A DNA stretch of 64,000 bases from Isoetes taiwanensis. Lineage: Eukaryota > Streptophyta > Lycopodiopsida > Isoetales > Isoetaceae. Under the pieces are notes generated by a model. It searched no databases, was not told the DNA's origin, and saw only the letters and a list, made by a program, of their open reading frames with translations. This document shows, piece after piece, positions 52,118 to 64,000 of the stretch (positions within the stretch are counted from its first letter, which is position 1; the number at the start of each line of letters is the position of its first letter). Location of the stretch: positions 20,336,441 through 20,400,440 of the forward strand of contig JAJEKV010000016.1 of NCBI GenBank assembly GCA_021234155.1, read 5' to 3'. The position numbers and the translations under genes were made by a program.

Positions 52118-55060
52118 ATGTATGAACCGTGCATTATTCTAGTGCTTCACAGCAAATGCCATACCTCTTTCCTTCATGCTATGGCATATACCTTGGCGTT
52201 ATTAATAACAGAGATTGTCTAAACAACAAAATCCCAAGGAGGATGGCCTTCTTTAACTGGAGTCAAAGCAAGAGAGGGAGCTATAGCTGGTGGCTCCCCC
52301 TTAGATTTCTTGCATTCTGTGAACTTTTTTCTTTATGTCTAAGCAGCTGGTAGCCAGCTTATAACTTCTAAGCAATTGGGAAAGCCAAGAATAAGCAGAC
52401 ATAAAAGTGGTATTAGAGTTGCAACCATGGTGTAAAAAACCTAATCACTGAATTTATGACATGGAACTCTGTTGCGCTGCTTTCTAAGAGTCCAATCATA
52501 AGCTGATAGTTTGCTCTCATACAGATCTATCTTCTTCACCTAGTTATCCACCTAGTTATTTAGAGAGCAGATCATTGTCAATGACTGCACATTCATGAGT
52601 GTGCTCTCAGACTGCACTTATCTCGCCCTTTAAGATGAGAGATGTCAAACAAAATCAGGATGATGTAACAATGAAGCAACAATCAGCTGCCTTTGAAGCA
52701 AAAAAGCAAGCACCAGGTGTTCAATTAAGAAAAAAAGATCAGAATCATCCTTTCCCAAAAGATATTACCTTGTAAATATCATAACAAAAATCAAAGGAGG
52801 TGATGCAAACTTTTCCCTGTAGTTAAAAAATCGTGCTGAGATCAACAAAGCCCTTTCAAACAAATCCAAAGAGTTGCAAAGCCTTGAACAAAGAAATTAA
52901 TTTAGAGATGTATTACCTGCAAAATGGCTCGATGCTCCCTGAATCCGGTAGCAAGAATGTCGGCTACAACAACAATTGCCTCCAATTGAAGGAAACGTCT
53001 AAAGAAAAATGGAGCAAACCGAAATACTCTTGCACATGCAGCTAACCCAAATCAGAGCAAACCGAAACACTCTTGCACATGCAGCTCACGGAATGCCCTT
53101 TCTTGTTGTGTAAAATGGATGAATGTGTTAAAGATGAATGCAAGCTGCGCATTCCTGTTCTCCGCGCCTGAAAAAAATGAGATGTTTAAGCAAATAGAAA
53201 AACAAAATCGTTACCTACAACAAAATGTGGAATTTGCTCAATCCTTCTACCTAAATCTGGCCAGTCTAAGAAAATCTAGCCGCTGGAATCCACCTGCTTG
53301 CTGTCTTTCTCATTTTGATTTTGCTTTTGCTTTCAGTTGATGCTTCCTTGCACTGGCTGCAAACCCTAAACCGAGCATCAAATCCCAGGAGATGCGCAGC
53401 CTTTTCAGCTGCAAGAAACTGAAAGAGGTGAGTAACTGTTCAAGAAAGCATTTTGCGGAGAAGAGGTCGGATCAGAGAGAATACAAAGTAGCAGATATAG
53501 AGATGATATAGAAAGAAAGAATTAGAAATAGATCTGCATCAACCGATGGCATCTCTCAACCGATGGCATCTCTGGAGCCGTTAGGGAAATAAGATTCATA
53601 GAAAAAACTGGACTGGTATGTAAAAATCGCCCTTGCTTGGTACTTCCCTCCTTCGATTCTCACACCGCCTTCTTGCCGTTCTTGCCCACATGTTTGATTC
53701 TTCCTAGAGCTGGCCGTCCGGCATCGAGAGAAAGAGGGAAACATAAACGAAGACCAAAAGGAAAAAAGAAAGGAAAATTTTGAAAATTTGCGGTCCGCAA
53801 GAGGGGAAGGGAACGCCGCATGCGGCGTAAGATGCGGCGTTCCCTGGCACCGAACCCAACCACCTCACAAAATTAAAAAGAAGATTTGCTTGATTAAGGG
53901 ACAAGGTTGAAACCGTCCTCCCAGTATTTGACTTCCTTGCATGATTGCAGTAGAGACAACCTTTGCATCTTCCTTGTCCTCCACCGCTTATGTTGTACGT
54001 TAATTTCTCAGTTTTTAAATCAGAGGCCAAGTGAAAGATGACTTTGTAAGAACCATATTGATCTACTTGCAGTTCTTCCCCTCCCTCAAATCTGGATATT
54101 ATACTCGGGATGTCAGTTTGGTTAAATACCTATTTCAATACCTCGTGTATCTCTTTCTGAACTTTAAAGAGATCTAACCACCAGGTGTCATCTTCAGATT
54201 GACATGAGAACCATTTCTCTCTCTCTTTTTTTTTTTTTTAAATATATTCAACATTATCTGGTTCATAACCTCTCATGCAAGACATGAATACATTATTGCT
54301 AAACTGGTACCATGGTCAGACTAAATACATAAGGTTTGATAAATCACCATTATTTCTACTAGGAGGGATTTACACACTCTGTTCAAGGCATATACATACG
54401 TAATATAACGTAACTGAATATAACATTGTTCTATAACAGTGGTAATTACACAGTGCCTATTCATACACTGAGGTTTAACTCATTAAGTTGGAAATATTCT
54501 AACTTCTAGTGTTAACATCGAAGCATAACAAATACTGTTTAAGATTGATTGCCCTAAGGGTATCGATCTAGAACTAGTTATTCAGACTGCTAAAAGATCA
54601 GTGGATGATAAAATACTCTAATATACACCCAATGGGTCGTTTTCATTTTTTTAATAAAAACTTAAGTATGCTACAATAGATTTACACCTCATATATTCTA
54701 AATCATTTTGCTGGTAAGAGGAGCGGCGTCGTAGACTTTGAACCATCGCACATGGTTACCTAACCTGAGTATGACACTTCGCACCATCTCAGTATACCCC
54801 GAGATATGGAGGACCGATTGTGTCTTACAGCTATCTGACACTTCTACTGAAGCGCCAAAAGCAGTAAACTGGATATTCCTCATGCATGGCTACAGCTCTT
54901 TACATCCGGTAAGATTTATTCTCTACATCTAACCTAAATCTTCAGCACATATCCGTTTGATGATGGTACTTCTAGTGTATTTAAAACAGTCAGCAAAAGC
55001 CTGGATATTTCATAAGTCTAACTTACGAGTTAGTGATAATATAGGGTTCCCAAAATAGCT
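52118..55060. other. Intergenic, no gene seen
   Basis: AT-rich DNA without supported genes. It holds a short tandem duplication (CAAACCGAAAYACTCTTGCA at about 53016 and 53059) and a strong hairpin at 53809-53844 with 13-base arms GGGAACGCCGCAT/ATGCGGCGTTCCC. Several purine runs are present. A possible first exon at 54738-54908 before a GTAAG site is unproven. Confidence 0.45.
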
Positions 55061-55063
55061 CAA

Positions 55064-55918
55064 ATGGAGTACTTAGATTCAGATCAAAACCCTTATACTT
55101 CAAGTTCAGAGGAAGATACTTTGAGAGAAGAGCGCTTACAGGCTGAATTTCTGGCTTGCATGACCAATTTGGAATTTGCTGAGTATAATAAATCCATGGC
55201 TGATCACAAAGGCAACTTCGAGCAGAAAAGAAATGCTTGTGGCAGTAAGACTTTTACTGGTAACAAGAGGCAAAGCGGCAGCTCCAGCAGTCAACACAAT
55301 AAATCACATGACAAGGACCCTGCTATTGAGCTATCCATACCCGAGACACAACAGGAAGAGGACTATTCTTCTGATCATGAAGATTTCCAGGTATGAACTT
55401 TATGTTTAAAATGAAAATCTAGTAAAATACAGGAGGCAGTTTGTTGGTCTGGGAGAGCAATAAACCCTGCCATGTTTCCCTTTACTTTAAAACAGGTCGA
55501 TTCTATTAAATAAATGTTTTAATTCACATGTGAAATCTCATGCATTGTGCTGTACATGTTAATTTCTTGGAAAGGAAACACTCTTATCTTATACCAATCT
55601 CTTGTATTCACCTTATTATTCAGACATGCAGGGCAAAAGGTTACTCAGGCTGAACGGTGATAAACCGGGAAGTCTCATTGTACCTTTTGGCCCTTCATGC
55701 ATTACCATTCCAATGCTAATGTCATGATTGTTTGGCTGCAGGTACCGAGCTTCCCCTACCTTTGTCATTTTTTTGTTTCTGCTATGCTTGAAGAACGAGG
55801 TTATTCTGGAGACTGGATGGGTTTATCACTTAAAAAAGGAAAAAAAAAAGCAATGGAGACTGAGGCAAACACTATGGTTTATCCTTCTAAAACCCCTGAT
55901 CTGTCAGGTGGTAACTAG
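55064..55918 (+). CDS. Small spliced gene candidate, unknown
   Basis: Two open blocks join cleanly. The first starts MEYLDSDQNPYTSSSEEDTL and continues REERLQAEFLACMTNLEFAE, then a Lys/Ser-rich part, ending DHEDFQ at a GTATGA site (55391). The second begins after GGCTGCAG (55741) with VPSFPYLCHFFVSAMLEERG and ends GGN-stop at 55918. The joint is phase 0 and gives about 170 residues. The first block is charged and disordered-looking; the second resembles a C-terminal tail. I do not recognise the family, and the gene may have further exons on either side. No stops interrupt the blocks. Confidence 0.4.
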
Positions 55919-56884
55919 TACTTCGTCCTTTATGGTCATGTAGCTCAGTGCATTTCCAGTAACATAACAATGAATTTATGGTTTATACACTCTTTCCTAT
56001 TTAGAATACCATGATGTATCTGTTTTGCTAGGCTGTCTAAATACATGTGACTGGTAATAGATTTTGCAGACTTATGGAAACCAGTATATTTGCCCATGTT
56101 TCAAACTGGCATGATATTGGAAACATATATGGTATTGTATTCAGCAAGTTTGAACTGTCTACTTTTAATTTTATCTTATGGAACTTTTCTTTCCCCTGTT
56201 TTTTTAAACCATGTCTAATTTGATAATGAGTTATAGTAGCAGCATCTTTACTACTCCAAAAAGGGCACATAATATAATGGCATAACCTGTTATTTCCCCA
56301 GCTGTAATTAAACACCTTCACATGGTTAGGATAAATCTGATGCACTATCCAATAGGCTACAAGTAGAACAGGCATATCTACCTTTAGTGGCTTCGTTTCT
56401 TTACTCCAGGCATTACGGTTCCTTACTCCATAATAAATTTGGATTCATTACTTGATAAGTTGTTTATCAGACTATCATCCAAACATACTGTCTTCTTTCA
56501 AAAATCTGGACTCAAATAAGCAATTATTGTTATAGTATGCTTTATTTGGAAATGACCACATCACATTTCATGCTATGTTCATACTTCAAGAAATCTATGC
56601 ACTTGCTGACTTAGGTTAAAGATTTAAAAAGTTCATACGACCTTAGACTATGCAAGTCTTGTATTCTCTTATTCATTTGCCGGCTTGGGTTAAAAATTTA
56701 AAAACTTTACATGACCTTAGATTATGCAAGTCTTTTATTCTTCCTTTTTTTTTGGTCACTTGACATATGTATAATTATGGTTGAAGACTATAGGCACCAA
56801 ATTTGAATGAACATTCAAATAATTGGATTGATAAGACAGTGGACGGATTGACTGAAACTGATGGCCTAGGATTTTAGGCCAGGC
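55919..56884. other. Intergenic, no gene seen
   Basis: AT-rich DNA. A direct repeat of the form CTTAGRYTATGCAAGTCTT occurs at about 56643 and 56716. The stretch ends at the oligo(dT) tract of the LINE. Confidence 0.5.
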
Positions 56885-57242
56885 TTTTTTTTTTTTTTTT
56901 TTATAGCAAGAGTCAGTTTTATCATTAATTATAAAATCTCAGGTACATTGCATGTTTGTGCTTTATAGTGAAGCACATGAAAAAATTGAAGACCATCTTA
57001 GAGCTTCATATTATAGAAGTATGAGCTCTAGAGCAACAAGCATGACAATATATCAGCAGGAAATAACAGTAAGCCAGTAACCAAAATGATCCAAGATATG
57101 AACAACTCGAAGAGGTCTGAAATCACGTGTCGAAGAAAGTGAATCTCTGCTTGAACTGTAAACACCTGCAAAAAGGGTAATCTTTTCCGAAAAATAAAAT
57201 AGATCAAGATTAGATAAGAGCAAGAGTGTGCTTGGTAGATGG

Positions 57243-60200
57243 CTATGAAGGAGGAAGTCCATGATCAGTGAAGAAGACATCATTGAAGTAGGCATTGAAG
57301 GGATCAGTGGATCCGAAGAAGTATTGATTCGGGCCCCAATTATTGGTGTAGAAAAGTCTGAATTTATCCTTGTCCTCCAGTAATATCAGCAAGGAGCCAT
57401 ACAGATCAGCTAGAAGTTTATGGTTATAGTACATGGTTCTGTACCTTGTCAGCTGCTTTTCAGTGAGAATGAAATTATGATTGGCCAGGAAAGCCCAAAG
57501 GCAGTGAATCTGAACCACTTCCCTGCAGAAGATAGATGCCCAAAGATCTTTACTATCTTTCAGATATCTCATATGTCCTCTCTTCATAAGGAAAGATTCC
57601 ATAGATGTTGCCAAGTCATTCTTCATGACCAGATCCTTTGAATGTTGGCTGAATGGCGAGATGTCATCAAATTTCCTTGCCCCCTCTCCACGCAGGAAAT
57701 CAAGATATTCTAGGATCATCAGAAAGGAAAACATTAGAATCCACAACATTTAAATTGGAAGCAAATAAATTATAATAACCCCTATAAGCGCCATAAAGCT
57801 CCCATTTCCTGTCATGATTAGTTCCAAATTTATTTTTATGAGCAGTGGCAATAGTTTCAAAGTCAAATTGGAAATTCATCTTAATCCAGAAAGTAGAGGG
57901 TCTTTTCTTCCCATATAAAACACGATTTCTAGCCTTCCAGATATTCCAAAGAGCAATGAAAATAACTGTATTTTTAAAGCTGTCATCATTTTGGATCAAG
58001 GAGACCATATTGAATCTCAAATTTTTCAGCAATCCAATTCCAAAAACCATTCAACTTAGTACAGCAAAAAATGTGAGACATATCTTCAATGTCATTACAT
58101 CTCAAAGGGCAATCTGGCATAATGTTAGGATACCTTTTAGATAGGGAGTGTAAATTATTTAAACTGCCATTTGCAAGAAGCCATATACAATAGGAATTTT
58201 TTGGAGGGCAGTAAGAATCCCAGACATTCTTGAAGAGATCTTTTAATTGAGCATGATTAATACCCCATTTGATCATTGCCTTGTTGATATAGGGACCAGA
58301 GGATAGGGAGATATAGACATTTTTCACCTTGTAATCAAACTTGCCATTCAGAGACCAGTCTCCTTTCCCTGAGTTAGGAGAAAGATTTGACAGAAAAGGC
58401 TTGATGAGGAGATAGACCTTTCTATCAGAGGATGTACCTCTGATGATATTTTTGAGAGCAGTCCAAGAAATTAGTCTACCTCCAACAAAAAGATCTCTTA
58501 TATAATATAAACCATCTTCATGCCATTTCTTACATATCCTTGGGTGTTTGATGGCCAGAATAGTAGAATTTTGATTAGCCAGAATAGGGTTCCAAAAGAT
58601 AGGCATATCAGAGTGCAGTTTATCAGAGGAGATGAACTGGAAATGGGGAGAAATCGAGTTCCAAGCCTTAATCAGGTTGCTCATCAAAGATGAGATATTG
58701 GGAGCAGTTTTCAAATGAATGAAGACAGAGTTTGGTAACAAGTGGTGAATAGATGGGTGACCAGAGGGATGACTGTGATTTATCCAGAATCTGATGAATT
58801 TGTAAGCAGGAGACTGACTCCCATATATAGCCTTCCAGACAAATTTACCTGCAAGGGATTGGGCTTGGAGGAATAGGTTTTTACAACCAAGACCACCTGT
58901 TGTTTTAGTCTTGCATATAGAATTCCAATTAACTAAATGACTGCCTTTCCAAATGAAATTTCTAATTATTTTCTCAAGCTCTAGATAAATACACTTAGGA
59001 GCAACAAGAGCAGTAGAAAAGTAAACATGTGAGCTTGCAAGGACAGAGTTAGCTATGATAGTTCTACCAGCTAGGGTGAGATAATTCCTGTAATTATTCA
59101 GCTTTTTTTTTTAATTCTTTGAATAATAGGATCCCAAAGCCCTTTTAAACTGTGGTCTAAAGATAAAGGCATGCCTAAGAGCTTAGTAGCTTGACCAGAA
59201 GGGAGAACATTAATACCAAGTAACTGTTGATGAGGAATATCACCAATAAATAGACTTTTATTGACATTAAGATAAATACCGGAAGCAGCTGAGAACTGAT
59301 TAATGACTTTTAGGAAACAATCAATATTAGTCAAATCAGCTTCCAGGAAGGAGAAAGTGTCATCAGCATATTGAAGCATAGTGAGGTACTCATCTCAGTC
59401 AGGGAGTTTAAGACCTTTGATTAGGCCATTTTCCTGATAATAGGAGATGACTTTTGTGAGCAAATCAGCTGCTACTAGGAATAAATAAGGAGCAAGAGGG
59501 CAACCTTGCCTAACACCACAAGATAAGGAGAAAAAACCAGAGGGCACACCATTTATTAGAACAGCTGACTTTGATCTAAGATTTAGACCAAGGATAAGAT
59601 TAATAAGCTCGGGATGAAAACCAAGTTTGCCATAGCAAATTCTAGAAAATCCCATCTGACTGAGTCAAAGGCTCTTTTGAAATCCAATTTGAGAAGAATG
59701 CAATTTTGGTTTGAAATTTTGTTCCAATGCAAACCCTCCATAGCTGCCACATAATTATCAAGAATGTATCTCTTAGGAAGAAAAGCTGACTGATTAGGAC
59801 TGATATTCCTTTGAAGGTAGCTATTAATTCTGAGAGATTTTGGCGCACAGCTTATAAGTAGTATTAGTGAGAGAAATAGGTCTCCAATCTTGGAATTTAT
59901 TAAGATGATCAACTTTTGGAATCAGAGCTATAAAACCACTAGCAATAGAAGTCTGGAGGTAATCATTATTCCAGAAGTCATGAATCATGGAAGTAAGATC
60001 AACTTTAAGAATATCCCAGAACTTAACATAGAACTCAGCTGGCAGCCCATCTGGACCAGGAGATTTTCCCTTGCTGAAAGAAGAAAGAGTAGAAAGGATT
60101 TCAAGCTGAGAAGGAGGATCAGTAATAGAATCATTCATCACTTCAGGAGCAGCAGGCAGGATATTATTGACGATATTTTTAAATTCATCTGCCTCTGCCA

Positions 60201-61535
60201 GGTCATTGGAAGGGATAGGCTTGTTCATAAAAATGTCCATATATTTGTCTTTGAAGAAAGAGGCAATGTCAGAGTGTGAGGAATATTTATTACCACTGTC
60301 ATCCTCAACTTCTGTTATAGAATTTCTGAGCACTCTGCTTTTAGCTACTCTGAAGAAAAATTTTGAGCTACCAGAATCCATCTGATTAGAGTATTTAATC
60401 TTACATCTGATAGCAGATCCCTTAGCCTCCATCACCTCAATGTTTCTAATCTTCCTTTCCAAAATTTCCTCCCCAATCTGTAGATTTAAATTTGAAGGAT
60501 CTTGTTGAAGTAAAGATCTAATATCCTTCATGAACATGAGGAACTGATTCTTTTCCTCACCACAATGGAGATGCCTATCTTTGGACCATTTTTTGATCCA
60601 TGATTTAATAGCTTTAATTTTAGAATAGAAATGATTCCTCTGATGCATTCCTATGTTATCAGCAACGAGATTATCCATTCTCACAGAAAGATCCTCATAG
60701 AAGGCAATAAATTGAGAGCAAAAATTCTCATTATCCAGTAGAGATGTGTTGAACTTATAGGGGGTACTTCCTTGCCTTTGAATTCTGGTGACATGAGAAG
60801 TGTGAAGAAACTGAGGCTGATGATCAGAAATAGAAGTTCCTTCATCACTAGAGACATAACTGTTGTCCCAAAAAGAAGTGGATGGATTGGAGACATAGAA
60901 TCTGTCCAAAGTACAGTAAACTCTAGCTTTATCTTTTTGTTTATTGGACCAGGTATAAGTGGCAGTAGAAGAGGGGATATAAATCAGACCATTATCTGTT
61001 AGAAGAGAGTCCCAGGCATGTTTCTCAGATCTAGTCATATTGATTTTGTTCCCTAATTTCAAGTCCCAGGAAGGAGTGTTATTAAAGTCCCCAGCTAGGA
61101 TCCAATTATCTAAATTTTGAGAGGCTAACCAAGAATTGATCTCATTCCAAACAGGTTCTCTATCATTTGGATTAGTTGGAGCATAGATGTTAAAAATACC
61201 AAAGACAGAGTTGGATATAGAGAGAGTAACAGCTTGCCAAGTTTTGGAGGGACCATTATAACAAGAGATATGGCTGAGATCTGTCTTCCAAATGATAGCA
61301 AGACCGCCACTAGCCCCAACAGAATCAATTCAGATGGAGGAGGAGTTGGGATAAATCCATTCACCTAAGTTGCTAGATTCAAAGGAAGGAAGTTTGATCT
61401 CTTGAAGAAGAATTATGTCAGCATTGTATAATCTGATCTGAGCAATGGCTCTTCTCCTTTTAAGAGGACCTTTAATTCCTCTAAGGTCCAGGATAAGATC
61501 TTCATATCCAGAAAGAGAAGAAAAGAATGAAGGAA
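57243..61535 (-). pseudogene. LINE ORF2: endonuclease / reverse transcriptase
   Basis: Domains in order on the minus strand. Endonuclease: YEDLILDLRGIKGPLKRRR (about 61450-61510), LLQEIKL, GASGGLAIIWK, NIYAPTNP, LAGDFNNTPSWD and SDHQPQFL (about 60820). Reverse transcriptase: GKSPGPDGLPAEFYVKFW, ALIPKVDHLNKFQDWRPISL (59865-59925), LKLDFKRAFDSVRWDFLE (about 59640-59695), GVRQGCPLAPYLF (about 59490-59530), LQYADDT (59360-59380) and SAASGIYLNVNKS. Then LAGRTIIANSVL and the zf-RVT finger around CPPKNSYCIWLLANGSLNNL. A roughly 170-residue tail (57749-57243, KFDDISPFSQHSKDLVMKND...) follows that I do not recognise. Stops or frameshifts near 61330, 59830, 59640, 59390, 59100 and 57990 disable it. Confidence 0.9.
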
Positions 61536-61540
61536 AGAAT

Positions 61541-64000
61541 TCAACTTCTGGATGTTTTGGATTTCTTCTTGCTCCTTGTATTTTGAGCAGGAGTCTTATT
61601 CATACCTGATAAGAACTTCCCTTTGTTGTTACCAGCCTTTTTATTAGATTTATTCGATAGATGATCCCTTTCAGACTTGGAACATTTGGCAGAATTTTCT
61701 AGAAGATATTCTTCCTTACCCCAGTTTTCTTTATCAACTATATGATCCTCACAATCACTATGATCACTATGATCAGAATAACCACCAGGATAAAATTGAA
61801 ACATAGAGTTATTATCAAGATTATTTAATGGAACAGAATGTTTTACTTGCCTGGAATTTTCTTGTAGCTCCAGTTGTTGTTCTGCAACATCTTTATCTTG
61901 TGGAGTCTCAGGGACAAAGTCAGAAGTATCCAAGTCATTGAACTCATTTTCCTGTGAGAGATCCTTGTCTTCTGAGTCAAGTACCATTTGCAGGGAAGCT
62001 AGCTGATCTGCAATTTTGCTAGATATTCTTGGAGGACTGAAGGGCTCATCCATAATGGGGTAGTCCAAATCAATGAGGGATGGCAGAGTTGGCTGAACAA
62101 TAGGGATGAGTGGAGGCGGGTTATGAAGTGTGGGGATCTCAGATGTTTGTGGTGCAGGAAAGATATGTGAAGAACAACATACTTTGCTCTTATCTAAATC
62201 AAGACCTAGGTTATTATTTAGGTCAGATAATACCTGGAAGGGGTTTTGACTGTCGATATGCAGCTTATCTTGATGTTGAATCATGTTCTCTTGTTGCTGA
62301 TTATTCTCACTAGACATAACTTCAATGATAGGACATATAGATTTGGTCAAACACAAATCTGATTGACCTTGAGGCACATTAGAAGTTATGTTTTGCTAAA
62401 TTAGGCTTGCTGGAGTAGTAAAAGAGGTCTGTGAATTCTTTTCAGTAGAATTCATCTTCTGCTTAGCTTTACCCTGAGATTTCGTAGTTAATGATCCGTT
62501 CTTGCTCACATTTTTGATGGGGTAGTCCATAAGGCTGTAAGAGCATTGACCCTTATCTTGATTTCTAGCATCCTTGATAATGTTGGTCAAAGTCAAACAT
62601 AAATCATGAGAGACATGATTTGCTTTTTCTGGAATAATTCCTTTGACCAAAAGTTTTGGCTCCCCAATTGTTATACCATTGCTTTTCTTATGTCTGAAGG
62701 AATTGTCCTCATAGAATTTATCCTTGGCTTTTATCTGCTCCCTTGCTGCTTTCTGTTTCTGAATCCTTTTATAACTACCATTAACTTTTGTCCATTTGAA
62801 GTTATCACTTTCTGGTAATTTTTGAAATGTATCCAGATCCTTGGCCTTGTTTACTTGAGTTACACCCTCACTAGAAGAGTGTTCCCTTGCTTTGTCTCCT
62901 GAAATTTGATGAGCAGGTACTCCTATATTCTCACCTGCAACCATATTTATTCTGCTATCTTGCTGTGAAACTGTAGAAGATTTACAATCAGAGTACCAGA
63001 AATGTCTATGGAAATATTTTTGGCATTGGGAAGGCAATCCAGACCATCTAAGAGCTAAAGATGATTCTACTCCAAAGGCATCTTTGAAAGGAATGGAAAG
63101 AGGAATTTCTTTGGATAGGTCTAGCTAAACAAAGGCTCTTGGAGGTCTAGATGGAGAGTATTCAGTAGAAATATAGGTGCCAATTGTATTCATGGAATAA
63201 TTTAAGGGCTAAACTTAACTATTTGGCGATTTTTTAACACATTTCCAAAAAAAATTGACTAAAGTAAATGAAAAAAATTGGAAAAAAAATAATAATTTTA
63301 GCTTAACTTTTTTCGGGACTGCACCAACCCTGGAGCTCTTTGGCCAAACACTAGAAAGTAAGAGAGTGAAACTTTGTATTGTTTAGCTAATCCATAGAAA
63401 CCTTTAAAATGACTTTCGCCCTAGTTTAGCTAACATCATTCTAGTTTATAAGAAATATATGATTAGTAGTTTAGTTTCTAGCATTATGATATAATTTGAG
63501 TCCTAGGCTTTGCTAATTAGCATTATTTTCAAATGTTTTCACAAAGAATATGACTAAAATAAGTGGAAACAATTGAAAAAAAGTATAGTAATTTGGTTTA
63601 ATATTTTTTGTTGGCCACACCATAGAAATTTTTGGGATGATGTTTGGGTTAGTTTAGCTAAACGTTAGAAAGTATGAGAGGAAAAATGTGTAGAGTTTAG
63701 CTAAACCACAGAAAGTTTTGGGATTAACATTGAGCAAGTTTAGCTAAAGTCATTCTGGCTAATAAAAAATATGCGATTAGTAATTTATTCCCTGATTGTA
63801 TTAAAGAGAAGTTTGAAACACTCTTCATCCCAATAGATAGGATTAAGTCCGAAAAGAGAGGTTGAGGCAATGCAAAAATTGTTCATTTGGTCAATATCGA
63901 GTTTCGGATGCCATTTTAAGAAGGTCAGCTGAGTGGTTTCAAAAGTCAAGGGACCATAGTTGAGAAAGAAATTAGCTGATCTTGCATTTCCACATTCTAG
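61541..64000 (-). pseudogene. LINE ORF1 (DUF4283-like), interrupted
   Basis: The N-terminal part, at the window edge, reads ANFFLNYGPLTFETTQLTFL then KWHPKLDIDQMN and GLNPIYWDEECFKLLFNTI (63805-63995), as in plant LINE Gag-like DUF4283 proteins. After the hAT-like insertion it continues GTYISTEYSPSRPPRAFV, a TAG, LDLSKEIPLSIPF, then a degenerate zinc knuckle QCQKYFHRHFWYSDC (about 62990-63035; two expected ligands changed). A long Lys/Ser/Glu-rich tail runs to KKSKTSRS-stop at 61541, with an in-frame TAA at 62396. RNA-binding chaperone role inferred from the family. The beginning lies beyond base 64000. Confidence 0.75.
63191..63794. mobile_element. 604-bp non-autonomous hAT-like element
   Basis: The ends are inverted repeats: CATGGAATAATTTA on the left and TAATTTATTCCCTG on the right (complement CAGGGAATAAATTA), two mismatches in 14. 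The flanks are an exact 8-bp direct repeat, ATTGTATT (63183-63190 and 63795-63802). CAGGG ends with 8-bp duplication are typical of hAT transposons. The interior is AT-rich, with TTTAGCTAAA motifs repeated in both directions and no coding capacity. Removal restores the LINE ORF1 reading FNTI-GTYIS. Confidence 0.85.

Larger units (their letters stand above)
56885..64000 (-). mobile_element. L1-type LINE, nearly complete, 5' end outside window
   Basis: Minus-strand non-LTR retrotransposon. The 18-base T run at 56885-56902 is its poly(A) tail read on the other strand. Upstream come ORF2 (57243 to about 61535) and ORF1 (61541 to beyond 64000). ORF1 has a DUF4283-like start and a zinc-knuckle-like site; ORF2 has endonuclease, reverse transcriptase and zf-RVT. 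A hAT-like insertion (63191-63794) splits ORF1. In-frame stops and a few frameshifts make it inactive, but the domains are easy to read, so it is fairly young. Confidence 0.9.

Noticed and set aside
1-64000. tRNA, rRNA or snoRNA genes
   Set aside because: I looked for cloverleaf motifs and conserved rRNA blocks by eye and saw none; a covariance-model scan would be needed to exclude them.

Overview
The window looks like nuclear DNA of a land plant with a large, repeat-rich genome. The signs are GT-AG introns of about 70-100 bp, a plant-type LRR receptor-like protein, plant L1-type LINEs with DUF4283-like ORF1 sequence, a copia gag remnant, a MULE transposase with SWIM finger, and a short CCCTAA-type telomere-like run. 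I cannot name the species. A fern, lycophyte or gymnosperm would fit the density of decayed elements, but nothing seen is diagnostic. Most coding sequence is transposon-derived and broken. Apparently intact genes are few: an LRR receptor-like protein (2.7-5.2 kb, minus), a two-exon C2H2 zinc-finger/coiled-coil protein (21.2-22.6 kb, minus), and small coiled-coil proteins near 25.1 and 36.7 kb.

Layout. 0-12.3 kb: copia gag remnant, the receptor-like gene, then a mosaic of duplicated blocks: a 1.4-kb block carrying the receptor 3' end (copies at 1.5 and 7.4 kb), a 1.65-kb GC-rich repeat 'D' (5.76 and 10.64 kb), and a decayed FCP1-like phosphatase (9.2-10.5 kb). 12.5-18.7 kb: purine tract, a possible organelle-derived stretch, minisatellites, a palindrome array built on CGACTCGCGAGTCG, and a decayed MULE. 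18.9-23.6 kb: a C2H2 gene and an Ulp1-like protease gene lie between two arrays of the motif GGTGATCCCGGAGG. 25.1-37.3 kb: three paralogous coiled-coil genes in a row; the middle one is split by a 9.6-kb DNA transposon (element A).

The main discovery is a pair of large DNA transposons of one family. Element A (26281-35867) and element B (41685-52113) have inverted ends sharing GGGTANNNGCACG, and each is flanked by a 4-bp target duplication (TATG, CTAC). Both carry a plus-strand transposase-like gene with a probable D-D-D/E core, followed by minus-strand genes in convergent orientation: an Ulp1-like (C48) protease and, nearer the right end, a coiled-coil/RING-type gene (clear in A, a ghost in B). 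B also carries an FCP1-like phosphatase. Removing A plus one TATG restores an in-frame coiled-coil gene, which confirms the boundaries.

52-64 kb: mostly non-coding, a small spliced-gene candidate at 55 kb, then a long L1-type LINE on the minus strand (56.9 kb to beyond the window). Its ORF1 is interrupted by a 604-bp non-autonomous hAT-like element with 8-bp target duplication.
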